From the NCBI GenBank assembly GCA_024867545.1, contig JANFNE010000012.1, positions 1,178,001 through 1,242,000 on the forward strand: DNA of 64,000 bases. The letters are read 5' to 3'. Origin of the DNA: Phytopythium helicoides. Its lineage: Eukaryota > Oomycota > Peronosporomycetes > Pythiales > Pythiaceae. The notes beneath the pieces were generated by a model, which had not been told where the DNA came from, did no database searches, and saw nothing but the letters and a program-made list of their open reading frames with translations. Positions 63,168 through 64,000 of this stretch are shown here, piece after piece; the stretch's first letter is position 1; every line of letters begins with the position of its first letter. The position numbers and the translations under genes were made by a program.

Positions 63168-63455
63168 ATGTCGGACGCGCAGACCAAGAAGCTGCACGAG
63201 GAGATCGAGCGGCTGGAGATGGACCTCAAGACGCTCGAGGGCGCCTGCACCACGACCGAAGCCGCCAAGAAGTGCGTGGGCTGCTGCTGCAGGCGGCAGG
63301 CGCGACTGGCTGGCTGACTGACTGACTGACTGACGCCGTGCTGCAGGATCGCCGAGTACTGCCACGCAACACCCGACCCGTTCCTGGGCGAGCACGAGGG
63401 GCCAAACCCGTGGCAGCAGAGCGGACAGGGCGGCGGCGGCTGCGTCATCCTGTAG
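63168..63455 (+). CDS. Heterotrimeric G protein gamma subunit
   Basis: Two exons, 63168-63271 and 63347-63455 (213 nt, 70 aa). The 75-bp intron has a GTGCGT donor and a CTGCAG acceptor, and contains five tandem CTGA units just before the acceptor. The spliced protein has an N-terminal helix (KKLHEEIERLEMDLKTLEGA), a GGL-like block ending in TPDPFLGEHEGPNPW and a Cys-aliphatic-aliphatic-Leu end, CVIL, for geranylgeranylation. Size and motifs match G gamma subunits, which pair with G beta and anchor the dimer to the plasma membrane. Without splicing the frame ends soon after the donor and the CaaX box is lost. Oomycetes use G protein signals in sporulation and zoospore behaviour. Confidence 0.9.
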
Positions 63456-63518
63456 ACGGCGCTCGACTGCTGCCGCGTTTCGGGTCAACGCCACTCGCTC
63501 TATTATATATAAGCCGCG

Positions 63519-64000
63519 CTACTTCTTCTTGGGCTGCGTCTGCGTCTGCTTCTTCTTGTCGCCGTTCAGGAACGCCTCGCCCTTCTTGCCCTCGAAGCCG
63601 GCGCGCTGTGCACACAACCCACGTCGGTCAGTCAGTCAGTCAGTCAGGCTTGCTGTATATCGTCACCACAGGTTGACACGCACCGGGCCCTTGGGCTTCT
63701 TCTTGTCGCCGTCCTTGCCATCCTTGCCGTCCTTGGCCTTGGCGCCGCGCACGTTGGAGAGGCGCTTCTTCTGCCGCTCCTTCTTGTCCATCTCGAGCTT
63801 GGTGGTGCGCTGTTTCCACTCCTTGGTGCTCTTGGCCTTCTGCTTCTCCTTCTTCTTGAGCTTGTTGCGCAGCAGCTTGGGGTCGTCCAGCACCACCTCG
63901 CCCGCGGCCTGCTTGATTGCCTTGTCCCAGCCCTTCTTCTGCACCACGGCCTTGCCCTCCTCCGTCTTCTTGAGCTCCTCCAGGCGCTGCTGGTTGCGCT
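63519..64000 (-). CDS. SURF6: SURF6/RRP14 ribosome biogenesis protein, C-terminal part
   Basis: The gene enters from the right edge. The visible exon is 64000-63684, followed by a 78-bp intron (63683-63606; GTGCGT donor, CACAG acceptor, tandem CTGA branch-like repeat) and a last exon 63605-63519. The protein is very Lys-rich: QRLEELKKTEEGKAVVQKKG, LRNKLKKKEKQKAKSTKEWK, then after the splice RAGFEGKKGEAFLN and a KKK end. The order Lys/Arg helix, W(K)xRT block, basic tail and GFEGKK is the C-terminal SURF6 domain, found in nucleolar proteins needed for rRNA processing. The N-terminal part is outside the window. Convergent with the G gamma gene, 63 bp apart. Confidence 0.88.

Noticed and set aside
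63313..63334. Treating the CTGA repeats as a CRISPR-like or simple random microsatellite only
   Set aside because: Too short and without spacers for CRISPR; position just before intron acceptors in two genes suggests a splicing link instead.
1..64000. tRNA, rRNA genes and complete transposons
   Set aside because: No cloverleaf-like A and B boxes, rRNA sequence, reverse transcriptase, integrase or transposase motifs were found on reading both strands, although without a covariance search small RNAs could be missed.

Overview
The window looks like nuclear DNA of an oomycete (Pythium/Phytophthora-like). The support is: compact genes; five well-supported introns of 73-96 bp with GTGCGT/GTACGC donors and CTRAC branch sites, three others being less sure; START plus FYVE-type zinc-finger proteins; a family resembling the Phytophthora M96 mating-specific proteins; pleiotropic-drug-type ABCG half transporters; and one good match to the oomycete Inr/FPR core promoter. 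Assignment to genus is not possible from the sequence alone.

Layout. 1-3.7 kb: two minus-strand genes broken by several one-base frame changes. The first is an unrecognised Lys/Ala-rich protein. The second is a 12-TM protein resembling the membrane halves of class III nucleotidyl cyclases but without catalytic domains. 5.1-9.2 kb: a tandem pair of START/FYVE-type genes, only one of which keeps an intron. 9.2-11.5 kb: decayed coding fragments. 11.5-13.9 kb: a polytopic membrane protein with a C-terminal leucine-rich-repeat domain. 15.9-18.5 kb: A20/AN1 zinc finger, DUF1295 (steroid 5-alpha-reductase-like) and Pmp3 proteolipid genes. 18.8-33.8 kb: nine copies (five intact, three frame-broken, one truncated) of the M96-like family, with the mitochondrial EF-Tu gene set inside the cluster. 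34.2-42.4 kb: three ABCG half transporters; the outer two of the last pair are head-to-head, and the middle gene is a mosaic of its neighbours. 42.8-45.4 kb: an ATG1/ULK autophagy kinase with one intron. 47.0-48.8 kb: a small Cys-motif protein and an ankyrin protein. 48.9-60.3 kb: two giant (about 1850 aa) paralogous secreted proteins built from repeated Cys modules, which I do not recognise. 60.9-64.0 kb: a coiled-coil protein with a winged-helix-like tail, a heterotrimeric G-protein gamma subunit, and the 3' part of a SURF6 ribosome-biogenesis gene.

The housekeeping genes (EF-Tu, ATG1, Pmp3, A20/AN1, SURF6, G gamma) are single copy here. The remainder is lineage-specific and duplicated (START-FYVE, M96-like, ABCG, giant secreted proteins), with clear marks of recent duplication, gene conversion and decay. 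Many otherwise conserved genes carry single-base frame breaks. I treat most of these as probable assembly indels, but cannot tell them from real mutations. The most notable unexplained items are the giant secreted protein pair, the cyclase-like membrane protein, the mosaic ABCG genes, and a dense cluster of one 7-bp word in the shared ABCG upstream region.
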